NCBI GenBank assembly: GCA_029262675.1
Contig: JAJCYW010000020.1
Span: forward strand, 124,001 to 188,000
DNA from: Chloroflexota bacterium
GTDB lineage: Bacteria; Chloroflexota; Dehalococcoidia; DSTF01; RBG-16-68-14
Reading direction: 5' to 3'
DNA length: 64,000 nt
Shown: positions 54,816-62,708 of the stretch, in pieces
How the letters are laid out: the number at the start of each line of letters is the position of its first letter
Numbering within the stretch: position 1 is the stretch's first letter
The notes under the pieces: model-generated
Database searches by the model: none
What the model saw: only the letters and a program-made list of their open reading frames with translations
Told to the model about the DNA's origin: nothing
Position numbers and translations under genes: made by a program

Positions 54816-54867
54816 AATCCGCCGTTCCGTGAAGGACTTGTGGGTTCGATCCCCACCCCCGGCACCA
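54816..54867 (+). repeat. Truncated copy of the tRNA-Leu(TAA) 3' half (att-like direct repeat)
   Basis: 52 bases match 53717-53768 at 48 positions, with the final 34 bases (T-arm, acceptor, CCA) identical. The match breaks at the anticodon loop, a common crossover site for tRNA-targeting integrases. It lacks a 5' half and cannot fold into a tRNA. The two copies bracket about 1.1 kb with one methyltransferase-like gene and no integrase. Confidence 0.85.
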
Positions 54868-55085
54868 AATTGGATACGAAGTGATGGGTCTCATGACCAG
54901 CCAACACTGCGTTCCACCCGCGTCCGGACAAACGCAGCGCTGACGACAAAGACCGAGCTAGCTACCACCAGAAGCGCGTCTCATGCGGCGGGCGAGCTGC
55001 TAGTTGACTGTTGACTCCAACCGGTTGAAGAGATGTTGGCCTTAGGCGAGGATGCCGTGGGCGGTGAGCGGCGGGCGTCGGGCCG

Positions 55086-55166
55086 CTATTTGTCCTCGTC
55101 GTCCGCGAGCATGGTCCGAGTGGCCGCAACGAAGCGCTCCATCAGGCGCGCGAGCAGCGGGGGCTT
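55086..55166 (-). pseudogene. 3' fragment of an FAD oxidoreductase gene
   Basis: The minus strand encodes 26 residues and a stop that match the end of the oxidoreductase at 56786-58192 almost exactly (ARLMERF, then ATRTM and ADDEDK). DNA similarity continues past the stop to about 55026. The copy begins abruptly at the KPPLL position. It faces away from the MFS gene that follows, so it is a remnant. The surrounding gap 54868-55085 has no gene. Confidence 0.88.
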
Positions 55167-55236
55167 CTCCATCCATCGGATCGTTGGCTAACGCGAGCGC
55201 CTACGCCAGAGACGATGAATATGGCAGAATCCACGC

Positions 55237-56682
55237 ATGTCTACGGAAGCGCCCGTCGAAGGCGAGCGTCAAGAGGACGAAGAAGACGCCGTTCTGCCGA
55301 CGCAGGCCGTGCTGGCGAACAGCATCCGGGCCTACGGCTCGAAGGCGCTAGTCGTGCTCTTCATCCTCAACGCGATCGACGAGTTCGACCGCGCGGTGCT
55401 GGCCGTGTCGCTCGAACGCATCCGCGATGACTTCGGCCTCTCCGACGCGACGGTCGGGCTGCTGCCGCTCGCCGTCATCTTCATCGCGGGGCTGCTGAGC
55501 ATGCCCGCGGGCAACCTGGCCGACCGCGCGAGCCGGACGAAGATCCTGGCGTTTGGGAGCATCATCTGGGGCGGCGCCGGCCTGCTCGCTGCCGCCTCGA
55601 TGAACTTCGTCCAGCTCTTCCTGACTCGAGCACTCCTCGGCTTTGGCCAAGGCACGATCAATCCGACGCACGCCAGCCTGCTCTCCGACTACTACCCCGT
55701 CAGCATCAGAGGCCGCGTACTCGGGTATCACCGGGCGGCCAATCCGCTCGGCCAGGTGATCGGCGCCACAGTCGGCGGGGCGATCGTGGCCGCCGCCGGC
55801 TGGCGCTGGGGCTTCGTCGCCGCAGCGATCCCGGGGCTGCTCTTCGGCATGATGGCGCTCACGCTGCGAGAGCCCCGACGCGGGGAATCGGACCTGAACG
55901 CGGCGATAGATAACAATCCCATGCTGGCCGAGTTCCTCAAGGAGCCGACGGACGCGTGGGGGTTTCGCCGGAGCCTCCGCACGATCTTCCAGATTCCGAC
56001 GCTGCGCAACCTGATCTTCACGAACGCGGCGCTCGGCTTCACGCTGATCGGCATCATCTTCTGGTTGCCCGCGCTGTTCGAGAGGCGCTACGACTTCTCG
56101 ACGCAGGAGGCCGGCCTGGCGTTCGGTGCGCTGGCGCTGATGTCGTTCTTAGGGACGTGGTTCGGCGGGTCGCTCGCCGACTGGTGCGTCAGACGCGGCT
56201 TCTCTTACGTCGCGAATGTGAGTGTCATTGCGGCGACGATACTCGCAATCACGTGGACGGTTGGGTTTGCGATCCCCTTCGCGGCCGTGACGATCGTGCT
56301 GTTGGCGACCGGCGCGCTGCTCGCGTCGCTCGGCATCCCCGGCCTGAGCGCGATCGTTGCTGCGTGCGCACCGCCTCGCATCCGTTCGCAGACGTTCGCG
56401 GCGTTCGGGCTGGCGCTGGCCGTCTGCGGCGCGGCGGCGGCGCCGATCGCGGTGGGCGGCCTCTCAGAGCTGTTCCAGTCGCAGTTTGGCGTGAACGACG
56501 GCGATAGCTTGCGGTACGCGATGATCATCGCGTCGGGTACGGTGATGATGCTCGGGGTGTTGTTCTTGTATCGCGCCAGCCGGACAGCGGCCGTGGACGC
56601 CCAGCGCGTCCTGCAGGCCTTCATCGCTGAGCACACCGACGGAGCGCCGGATGCCTCGCCTGAGGACGGACGAAACACATAG
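55237..56682 (+). CDS. MFS transporter (spinster/sugar-phosphate-like)
   Basis: A 481-residue transporter with twelve predicted helices. Helix 1 (VVLFILNAIDEFDRAVL), the RDDFGLSDATVGLL loop and the GNLADRASRTKI cytoplasmic loop between helices 2 and 3 are typical of MFS proteins. A GFGQGTINPTHASLLSDYYP segment matches helix 4-5. A central loop of about 40 residues joins the halves. The substrate is unknown; a small organic acid or drug-like compound is possible. It lies between two copies of the oxidoreductase 3' end and converges with the intact copy. No strong ribosome-binding site is seen. Confidence 0.9.
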   Translation: MSTEAPVEGERQEDEEDAVLPTQAVLANSIRAYGSKALVVLFILNAIDEFDRAVLAVSLERIRDDFGLSDATVGLLPLAVIFIAGLLSMPAGNLADRASRTKILAFGSIIWGGAGLLAAASMNFVQLFLTRALLGFGQGTINPTHASLLSDYYPVSIRGRVLGYHRAANPLGQVIGATVGGAIVAAAGWRWGFVAAAIPGLLFGMMALTLREPRRGESDLNAAIDNNPMLAEFLKEPTDAWGFRRSLRTIFQIPTLRNLIFTNAALGFTLIGIIFWLPALFERRYDFSTQEAGLAFGALALMSFLGTWFGGSLADWCVRRGFSYVANVSVIAATILAITWTVGFAIPFAAVTIVLLATGALLASLGIPGLSAIVAACAPPRIRSQTFAAFGLALAVCGAAAAPIAVGGLSELFQSQFGVNDGDSLRYAMIIASGTVMMLGVLFLYRASRTAAVDAQRVLQAFIAEHTDGAPDASPEDGRNT

Positions 56683-56731
56683 GCGGCCAACTGGTGTGGT
56701 TCAGTCGGATGGCCGCGACTTCTGGACTCCC

Positions 56732-56870
56732 TGGAAGAGATGCCGCACTTGAGCGACGATGCCGTGGGCAGTTGACGTCGGGCCGCTATTTGTCCTCGTC
56801 GTCCGCGCGCATGGTCCGGGTGGCCGGAGCGAAGCGCTCCATCAGGCGCGCGAGTAGCGGGGGCTTCACA
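56732..56870. repeat. Intact-side copy of the repeat that flanks the MFS gene
   Basis: This stretch, covering the 3' end of the FAD oxidoreductase gene and about 50 bp beyond its stop, aligns with 55026-55168 over most bases with small gaps. The two copies are in direct orientation around the MFS gene. Confidence 0.8.
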
Positions 56871-58192
56871 GGCCGGCCGGTGTCGTCCTGCTCGATCTGG
56901 TAGCCAATGGTGGAGCGGATCATTGGATCGCGCAGCAGGCGCGGCCCAAGGTCGGCGGGCTTCTTGTCGATGATGGCGAGACGGGAGTAGTCCGTATCGC
57001 GCTCGAGGATGAGGTCGCGCATGGACATGGCTACGAGGTTGGTGATGGCGACGCCGTGCCCATTGAATCCGAATGCGTAGGCGACTCGGCCGCCTTTTAG
57101 CCAGCCGGCGCACGGCACGAACGTGCCGGTGATCCCGATGGGCCCGCCCCAGCGGTACTCGAACGTGACGTCGCTGAGTTGCGGGAACGTCCAGGCGAAG
57201 CTCTCCTCCAGGCGATCGAAGACCCGGTCATCGCGGTCGTACTTGGGATCCGGGCCGTTGGGACGGTAGGGGGCGTCGCGGCCGGCCCACATGAGGCGGC
57301 CGTCGACCGTCGGACGGAAGTAGTGAAGGAACGTGCGCCGGTCCTCCATGCCCTCGCGGCCGGTCCAGCCCACGCGCGACCACTGTTCTTCCGTAAGGGG
57401 CTCGCTGAGCAGAATGTACGAGTAGAACGGCATGACGTGCCGGCTCAAGGCGGGGATGCGGGCGCTGTATGCGTTGGTGGCAAGGAGCGCGCGCTGGGCC
57501 GTGATCTTGCCCTTGGGTGTCGTGACCGTGACGCCCCCGTCCCGCTCCTCGAAGCGGTCCATCGGTGTCTGCTCGAAGACGCGTCCGCCCGCCCGGATGA
57601 CAGCCTCCTTTAGGCCGCGCACGAGGCGGGCCGGGTTCATGAGCGTGCACGTCTCCTCTCGCACGGCGCAGCGGAACGTGTCCGAGTGCACCATGGCCTG
57701 GACATCGTCCTTCTCCAAGAACGTGAAGCCGCTCAGGCCCAGCCCTTGGGCCGTCTCGAACTCGCGATGCACGTGCTCGTCCTGCAGCGGGTTGTTCGCG
57801 ACGGTCATCGACCCGTTCGGCTGGAGGTCGGCACTAATGCCCTCCGCCTCACACGCGCTGGCGATGTTACGGACCGCCTCCTCGGCCGCGAGGTACAGAG
57901 CCGTTGCCTCGTCAGGCCCGACTGCGTCGACCAAGTCATGCAGGCTCCGGTGAATGAGCGGCATCGCGAAGCCGCCGTTACGCCCGGAGGCGCCGTAGCC
58001 TACGGCGCTCGCTTCAATGACGACTACGGTCATGGCGGGGTCCGCCTTCAGGAGGTGGTACGCGGTCCAGAGCCCGCTGAAGCCGCCGCCGACGATAACG
58101 ACATCGGCCGCCATATCGCCGTCAAGGGGGGCGTCGGGTTCGTACTCGTCCAGTCCGAGCCAGTAGCTGCGGGTTGCCAGGTCCTGCACCAT
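56786..58192 (-). CDS. FAD-dependent oxidoreductase (DAO family)
   Basis: 468 residues. The N-terminal ADVVIVGGGFSG dinucleotide motif (about 30-41) and the GASGRNGGF box mark the DAO/glycine-oxidase-type family. Late segments WAGRDAPY and GHGVAITNL follow the normal order. Relatives oxidise sarcosine, glycine, D-amino acids or gamma-glutamylputrescine, passing electrons to oxygen or another acceptor. No Tat or Sec signal is seen. Part of its 3' end is also found before the MFS gene. It ends 103 bp from the convergent MFS stop. Confidence 0.92.
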   Translation of the reverse strand: MVQDLATRSYWLGLDEYEPDAPLDGDMAADVVIVGGGFSGLWTAYHLLKADPAMTVVVIEASAVGYGASGRNGGFAMPLIHRSLHDLVDAVGPDEATALYLAAEEAVRNIASACEAEGISADLQPNGSMTVANNPLQDEHVHREFETAQGLGLSGFTFLEKDDVQAMVHSDTFRCAVREETCTLMNPARLVRGLKEAVIRAGGRVFEQTPMDRFEERDGGVTVTTPKGKITAQRALLATNAYSARIPALSRHVMPFYSYILLSEPLTEEQWSRVGWTGREGMEDRRTFLHYFRPTVDGRLMWAGRDAPYRPNGPDPKYDRDDRVFDRLEESFAWTFPQLSDVTFEYRWGGPIGITGTFVPCAGWLKGGRVAYAFGFNGHGVAITNLVAMSMRDLILERDTDYSRLAIIDKKPADLGPRLLRDPMIRSTIGYQIEQDDTGRPVKPPLLARLMERFAPATRTMRADDEDK

Positions 58193-58388
58193 AGTCGTCC
58201 TCCCGTACGCTGCGTAAATCGGAAGCCGCCCCAGTGTACAGCGCGAGGCGCCCTAGTGTTGGTCAATCCCACGGAGTTTGGGCGCGTGGGCGCGCTTTGC
58301 GGCGAGGGCGGGGCGGCGTGGCGCGGGGTCAGGCGGCGGGCACTCTACGGCGGCAGGCTCAGAATGACAAGACGGACGGCTAGGCAGC

Positions 58389-58416
58389 TTGACAATCGCT
58401 GAGTCGGGAGTACAAT
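58389..58416 (+). promoter_or_regulatory. Consensus promoter of the CARDB surface protein gene
   Basis: TTGACA (58389-58394), a 16-base spacer and TACAAT (58411-58416). The 83-base leader that follows contains CTGGTGGCCGCCT. The promoter and leader are nearly copied at 59288-59315. The interval 58193-58388 before it has no gene. Confidence 0.85.
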
Positions 58417-58498
58417 AGCGGGGTCTGGTGGCCGCCTAAGGCCAAGGCCTTCTTTCTGAATCCCCGCATCGGCTTGGCGGCTAGAGGGGAGCTATCGC

Positions 58499-59152
58499 AT
58501 GACTCTGTCCCTGAGCGCGTCCGTAAAGGTCTTCGCCCTGCTCGCGCTCGTCGCGGTGGTATCGGGTCTCCGCTGGCCGTCGGGCTACGGCGGGGCGGCC
58601 GCCCTCGCGGACACGGCGATGGGGCCGACGGCCCTTCCGGACCTCGTTGTGGAGAGCATCGCCGATGCGCAGCAGCCATTCGACTGTGTGACCCCAGCCG
58701 GCGTCAAGGTCACGGTGCGGAACGTCGGTGGTGGGGCGGCGGTAGCATCGACGACGTTTGTCTCGTCTGGCGCTCAGCACGCGTCGCTGCCGACTCAGGC
58801 GCTGGCAGCAGGCGAAGCTGTCACGTTCCTTTCGACCGTTCAAGGGATCCCCTTTGGAGATACCTACACGGCCGAGGCCGACTTCTCAGACAACGTGGCA
58901 GAGAGCGACGAAACCAATAACACCCGCGTCGAGTTTCTCTCGCTCGGGACGCTGCCAACCTGCACTCCGACGCCGACGAACACGCCGGCCCCGGTCGGCG
59001 GCGTAGCAGAGCTACCGGACGCCGTCGCGTCGCCGTTGTCGTCGGAGACGGCGCAGTCCGAAAGCATGTCGTGGGCCGCTGCTGCCGGGATCGCGGCAGT
59101 GTGTCTGGTCGCCGCGGGCGGCGCTGCATGGTACGCGCGGCGGCGGGGGTAG
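58499..59152 (+). CDS. CARDB-domain surface protein with C-terminal membrane tail
   Basis: 217 residues. Signal peptide (about 1-36), a CARDB-like adhesion module (about 45-148; NVGGGAA, ADFSDNVAESDETNN), a short TP linker, then VGGVAELPD, a 20-residue hydrophobic helix (193-212) and WYARRRG. The same kind of tail ends the protein at 59389. CARDB modules bind other proteins or sugars at the cell surface. AGAGGGGAGC precedes the ATG. The likely role is display of an adhesion module on the outer membrane face or S-layer (inference). Confidence 0.87.
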   Translation: MTLSLSASVKVFALLALVAVVSGLRWPSGYGGAAALADTAMGPTALPDLVVESIADAQQPFDCVTPAGVKVTVRNVGGGAAVASTTFVSSGAQHASLPTQALAAGEAVTFLSTVQGIPFGDTYTAEADFSDNVAESDETNNTRVEFLSLGTLPTCTPTPTNTPAPVGGVAELPDAVASPLSSETAQSESMSWAAAAGIAAVCLVAAGGAAWYARRRG

Positions 59153-59175
59153 GCGCCGGACGGCCCTCACCCCTG

Positions 59176-59204
59176 ACCTCTCTCCCTCGGGGAGGGAGAG
59201 AGGT
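59176..59204. repeat. Perfect 13-bp inverted repeat of the CCTCTCTCCCTC type
   Basis: ACCTCTCTCCCTC (59176-59188) pairs with GAGGGAGAGAGGT (59192-59204) around GGG. It is in the gap between the two surface-protein genes and resembles 233-258. A terminator role is possible. Confidence 0.75.
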
Positions 59205-59287
59205 GGCGACAGGCTAGCGGAGCGATGCTTCGACAGCCTGCCTACCGCGGGCAGGGCTCAGCATGACAGAATGGGCGACTAGGCGGC

Positions 59288-59315
59288 TTGACAATCGCTC
59301 AGGCAGGAGTACAAT
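59288..59315 (+). promoter_or_regulatory. Consensus promoter of the cohesin surface protein gene
   Basis: TTGACA (59288-59293), 16-base spacer, TACAAT (59310-59315), followed by the same CTGGTGGCCGCCT leader as at 58389. The duplication also covers about 40 bp upstream. Confidence 0.85.
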
Positions 59316-59388
59316 AGCAGGGACTGGTGGCCGCCTGTAGCTAAGGTACTCCGCGCCCCGCCCAGGCTTGGTGGCCGAAGGGGTTATT

Positions 59389-60159
59389 ATGTTCTCACGG
59401 TTGGGTCTGTTGATTGCAGCCGCGACAGTTATCGCGTTGGTAGCGACGGTCGCGGTGCGGCTGCCGCAGGCGACGGATGCGTGGGCGATCACCGCGACGC
59501 CAACGCCGGTTGTTACAAATACGCCATCTCCGACGCCTACCCTGTGCCCGGCCGGCAAGGTGCCGGGTGGTGGGGGCGGCTGCGGCACAGCGACACCGAC
59601 GCCGTTGCCCGCACTCCTGAGCGCGGACCTTATCTGGATGAACGTTGGCGAGCAGGGTGTGGTGCAGGTACAGGCATCGTACATCGACCCGCCGGGGCTC
59701 GGCGCGTGGTCGATCGACGTCAGCTATGACGCGACGCGGGTGTCGGTTGCCGCGTGTGTCGCGGAGCAGGGCGGCGTCTGCAACCCGGCGTTCGGGCCGA
59801 ACACCGTACGGTTCACCGGCTCAAGCAACTCGGGCCTCGTCGGCGCAACCAAGCTCGCCGCGATTACGTTCTCTTGCGATGCTAAGGGCGCCGGTCCGTT
59901 GACGCTAAACGTGAATGTGCTTGTAGACGCGACTCCTGGCGACCCGCAGCCAATCGACGCCATAGTTGGCGACGGACAGGTATCGTGCGCTTCACCGCCT
60001 CCGGTTGGGGGGGTGGCAGTTGACCGCGAACTGCGCCCCCTGGCGTTGGAGACGAACCAGGCTGACGGCGTGCCGTGGGCGGCTGTCGCCGGAATGGCGG
60101 CGGCGGTGAGCCTGATAGCCGCGGGCGGAGCGGCTTGGTACGCGCGGCGGGCGGACTAG
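59389..60159 (+). CDS. Membrane-tailed cohesin-like surface protein
   Basis: 256 residues from the ATG at 59389 (a GTG at 59368 is possible). Signal peptide (about 1-33), a TP-rich stretch, a cohesin-like module (about 82-200) that closely matches the one in the subtilase at 37428 (PPGLGAWSIDV, GGVCN, VRFTG, DATPGDPQP), then VGGVAVDRE, a hydrophobic helix (about 230-248) and WYARRAD. The layout fits a cohesin displayed at the cell surface. Dockerin-bearing proteins in the 37-44 kb cluster are candidate partners. Confidence 0.88.
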   Translation: MFSRLGLLIAAATVIALVATVAVRLPQATDAWAITATPTPVVTNTPSPTPTLCPAGKVPGGGGGCGTATPTPLPALLSADLIWMNVGEQGVVQVQASYIDPPGLGAWSIDVSYDATRVSVAACVAEQGGVCNPAFGPNTVRFTGSSNSGLVGATKLAAITFSCDAKGAGPLTLNVNVLVDATPGDPQPIDAIVGDGQVSCASPPPVGGVAVDRELRPLALETNQADGVPWAAVAGMAAAVSLIAAGGAAWYARRAD

Positions 60160-60198
60160 CGCGCGGGACGAGGCGCTGGAGTCGATGCATGGAGGCCG

Positions 60199-60340
60199 CG
60201 CGTCATAAGCCTCGCGCCGCGTCGTTGGCGTCACGTGCGAATAGACGTCCAGCGTGAGCGCGATCGTCGAGTGCCCGCAGCATTTCCGAGACAACCACGT
60301 CGTTTACTGTCGCCCTTGATAGGACCTCGGTTAGCCGCAC
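60199..60340 (-). pseudogene. Tyrosine recombinase C-terminal remnant with a one-base frameshift
   Basis: The minus strand reads TVNDVVVSEML in one frame and CGHSTIALTLDVYSHVTP in the next, together the final integrase boxes with the tyrosine nucleophile. The run ATGCTGCGGGCAC has one C more than expected for an open frame. An in-frame stop lies upstream in the second frame, and no N-terminal domain is found. It has a different sequence type from the recombinase at 1-177. Confidence 0.82.
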
Positions 60341-60397
60341 TATCGGCCGGGGCGTACGCATGGTGTATGCTTCTTTCGGTCGCTGCTGAGCGGTGGC

Positions 60398-61711
60398 ATG
60401 AATCAGCGGGAGGCTGCCGTGTCCCGAGGCCGTGGAGCTACGTTCGTTGTTGTCCTCAGCGCCTGCCTTCTCATTCTTGGCGCCTGCGGCGGCGCAAACG
60501 ACGATCTCGATCCGGGTGACAGCGGCGCGAATGCAGCGACCATCCTGGTAGCGGGCTTCGAGGATGTCCTGGTGGTGGCCGGCCTGGATCAAGCCACGAA
60601 CTTCGCGTTCGCCCCGGACGGTCGCATCTTCGTCGAGGGGCAAGACGGAAGAGTCCAGATAGTCAAAGACGGGGTGTTGCTTCCCACTCCATTTGTTGAA
60701 CTTCCGGCAAACACCTCCGTGCAACGTGGGGCGTTCGGCCTCGCGCTAGATCCGGACTTTGAAGCGAACGGGTACGTCTATCTCTTCTTTACGTACGAAC
60801 ACGACGCGGCTGACCCTGAAGGCCCGAAGACCGGCCGGCTGATTCGTCTCACAGCGGACGGCGATGTCGCAGCACCGGGCAGTGAGGTCGTTTTGCTCGG
60901 CAGCGTCGGCGGCGATCGATCACGCCCGTCCTGTGACGACTTCCCCGGCGGCAGCGACTGCCTGCCCGCGGACGGCTGCTGCCATGTCGGCGGCGGTCTT
61001 CAGTTTGCGTCGGACGGAACGCTCTTCGTTTCGACCGGCGACGGCGCGGACATCGTCGAGCAGAGATTTCGCACGCAGGATTTGGATAGCCTGGCTGGCA
61101 AGATGCTCCGGATCAACCCAGACGGCAGTGCACCGGCAGACAATCCTTACTTCACCGGAGACCCGGCAGCCAACCGCTCCAAGGTTTGGGCCTATGGGCT
61201 CAGGGAGCCATTTCGCTTCAGCCTCCAACCGGGCACAGATCTCCCCTTCATCGGCGACGTGGGTTCGCTCTTCTGGGAGGAGATTAACGTTGCATACCCA
61301 GGAGTCAACTTCGGTTGGCCCTGCTACGAAGGGCAAGGACGTCTCTACGGCTCTGAACAGCTCCCGTTCTGCGAGGCCTTCTTTCTGGAGGGTCCCAGTG
61401 CGGTGGCCCCGCCCCTGCACACATATCCCACCAGCTATCATGCCGTTGTCGGCGGCGACTTCGCTCTTACCTATCCAGCGCCGTACACTGGGGCTTTCTT
61501 CTTTGGCGACTGGGCGCGGTTGTCGATCTCTTACCTGACGTTGGACGACGACAACAACCTGATCGATGTGCAGGAATTCGCCACGGGCGCCGGCGGGCCG
61601 GTCGCGATAAAGACCGGCCCCAACGGCGAGATCTACTACTTGGCATGGAATACCGGTGAACTCCGGCACATCCGCTGGGCAGGTGACAACGACAGCTCCG
61701 GCGACGACTGA
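60398..61711 (+). CDS. Lipoprotein sugar dehydrogenase (PQQ-dependent GSDH-like)
   Basis: 437 residues. A lipoprotein signal ends in LILGAC followed by GG. The body is the six-bladed propeller of soluble glucose/sorbosone dehydrogenases: TNFAFAPDGRIFVEGQDG, RGAFGLALDPDFEANGYVY, GGGLQFASDGTLFVSTGDG and VWAYGLREPFRFS are typical. Family members use PQQ to oxidise sugars, or lack the cofactor residues and act otherwise; I cannot tell which. The extra cysteine-rich part (SCDDFPGGSDC, CC) may be specific. It is probably on the outer membrane face, with the start at 60398. Confidence 0.9.
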   Translation: MNQREAAVSRGRGATFVVVLSACLLILGACGGANDDLDPGDSGANAATILVAGFEDVLVVAGLDQATNFAFAPDGRIFVEGQDGRVQIVKDGVLLPTPFVELPANTSVQRGAFGLALDPDFEANGYVYLFFTYEHDAADPEGPKTGRLIRLTADGDVAAPGSEVVLLGSVGGDRSRPSCDDFPGGSDCLPADGCCHVGGGLQFASDGTLFVSTGDGADIVEQRFRTQDLDSLAGKMLRINPDGSAPADNPYFTGDPAANRSKVWAYGLREPFRFSLQPGTDLPFIGDVGSLFWEEINVAYPGVNFGWPCYEGQGRLYGSEQLPFCEAFFLEGPSAVAPPLHTYPTSYHAVVGGDFALTYPAPYTGAFFFGDWARLSISYLTLDDDNNLIDVQEFATGAGGPVAIKTGPNGEIYYLAWNTGELRHIRWAGDNDSSGDD

Positions 61712-61951
61712 CGCGGTTTCCAACGAGCGCAGCTACGGCGACGTCGACTCTTCCACAAACTTGGGCACCGTCATCTACATTCACTCCTGCACATTGATAG
61801 CATCGACGCGGCCCTCGCTGATGACGTCGTCCCGTGTTCGGCGCCGACCGAATGGACCGCGCGATCGGGGCGTCCGGCCCTTGATAGGCGACCGGAGGCG
61901 TTTTACCTTAGAATGAGACGCCAGTTCTGAACTTTGGAGATGGAGGTAGCT
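61712..61951. other. Intergenic DNA before the small membrane peptide gene
   Basis: No longer frame with a ribosome-binding site was found. TTGATA at 61881-61886 and TAGAAT at 61909-61914 are present, but the 22-base gap is too wide for a usual promoter. I see no other signal. Confidence 0.4.
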
Positions 61952-62056
61952 GTGGACGCCGGACCAATCATCGCAATGAGCCTCGGCTTCACCACGATCT
62001 GGGTGATGATGATCGTGGGCATGATCGCGGTGTGGAGGCTCCGCGACGACGACTGA
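61952..62056 (+). CDS. 34-residue single-helix membrane peptide
   Basis: A GTG start at 61952 follows GATGGAGG with good spacing. The frame encodes a short start, a single 20-residue hydrophobic helix (FTTIWVMMIVGMIAVW) and a charged RLRDDD end, then stops. The charge layout suggests an N-out or N-in helix with a cytoplasmic tail. Small proteins of this kind often support membrane complexes. No neighbour explains it. The mobA gene converges on it from the other strand. Confidence 0.6.
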   Translation: MDAGPIIAMSLGFTTIWVMMIVGMIAVWRLRDDD

Positions 62057-62099
62057 CGCGCCCAGAGTTGGGCTCGGCGCTGCGGTCAAACGCAGTCGC

Positions 62100-62708
62100 C
62101 TACAGTTCGGCTGCCAGCGCGCGCGCGCGGGCAAGGTCATCGGGCGTATTGACGTTGACGTACGAGCGCAGCTCGGGATCGGCGCGGCGGAGCGCCCGCT
62201 CGTCCACGTAGTTCACCGCGAGCGCCGATAGCAGTTCCTGCAGGCTGTTGTTGCCGCGGGAGAGCACGGCGTCGACCGCCGTCAGCGCTGTTCGTCGGTA
62301 CAGACCGGGAAGCGGTTCGACCAGCCCCGCGTTGCGGCCGGCGACGGCGTCGCCGGCTTCGTCGCAGGCGGCCAGCAGTTCGTCGATCAGCGTTGGCACA
62401 ACGAACGGCTGGTCGCAGGACGCTAGGACCAGCCACTCGCCTGGAAGCCAGCCCAGGGCCGCCTGCAGCCCGCCGAGCGGCCCGGCGTCTGGGACGCGGT
62501 CCCTCAGTATCGCAGCGTCGCCGGCGTCCGCTGGCGGCTCCTGGTTCGCACGCAGCACCAACGCGACGTTCGCGCAGCGGCCGCGTAGCGCATCAACAGA
62601 CCAGCGAGCCAATGATCGCCCCTCCAGTACCACCGCCGCCTTGTCCTGACCCAGGCGTTTGCCGTGCCCGCCGGCGAGTACGGCGGCGGCGATGCTCGCG
62701 TCTGTCAT
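62100..62708 (-). CDS. mobA: Molybdenum cofactor guanylyltransferase-like protein
   Basis: 202 residues. The N-terminal nucleotidyltransferase signature is AVLAGGHGKRLGQDKA, followed by DAGPLGGLQAAL and ASCDQPFV, the MobA order. MobA transfers GMP to molybdopterin to form the bis-MGD cofactor. It agrees with XdhC at 20095, though the two are 41 kb apart. Some similar proteins (MocA) use CTP, which cannot be excluded. The length is normal. Confidence 0.88.
   Translation of the reverse strand: MTDASIAAAVLAGGHGKRLGQDKAAVVLEGRSLARWSVDALRGRCANVALVLRANQEPPADAGDAAILRDRVPDAGPLGGLQAALGWLPGEWLVLASCDQPFVVPTLIDELLAACDEAGDAVAGRNAGLVEPLPGLYRRTALTAVDAVLSRGNNSLQELLSALAVNYVDERALRRADPELRSYVNVNTPDDLARARALAAEL

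Noticed and set aside
54816..54867. A fifth tRNA gene
   Set aside because: Only the 3' half is present; there is no 5' acceptor or D-arm.
58417..58498. Cyclic di-GMP or other known riboswitch in the surface-gene leaders
   Set aside because: The leaders are alike but do not contain the conserved elements of riboswitch classes I know.
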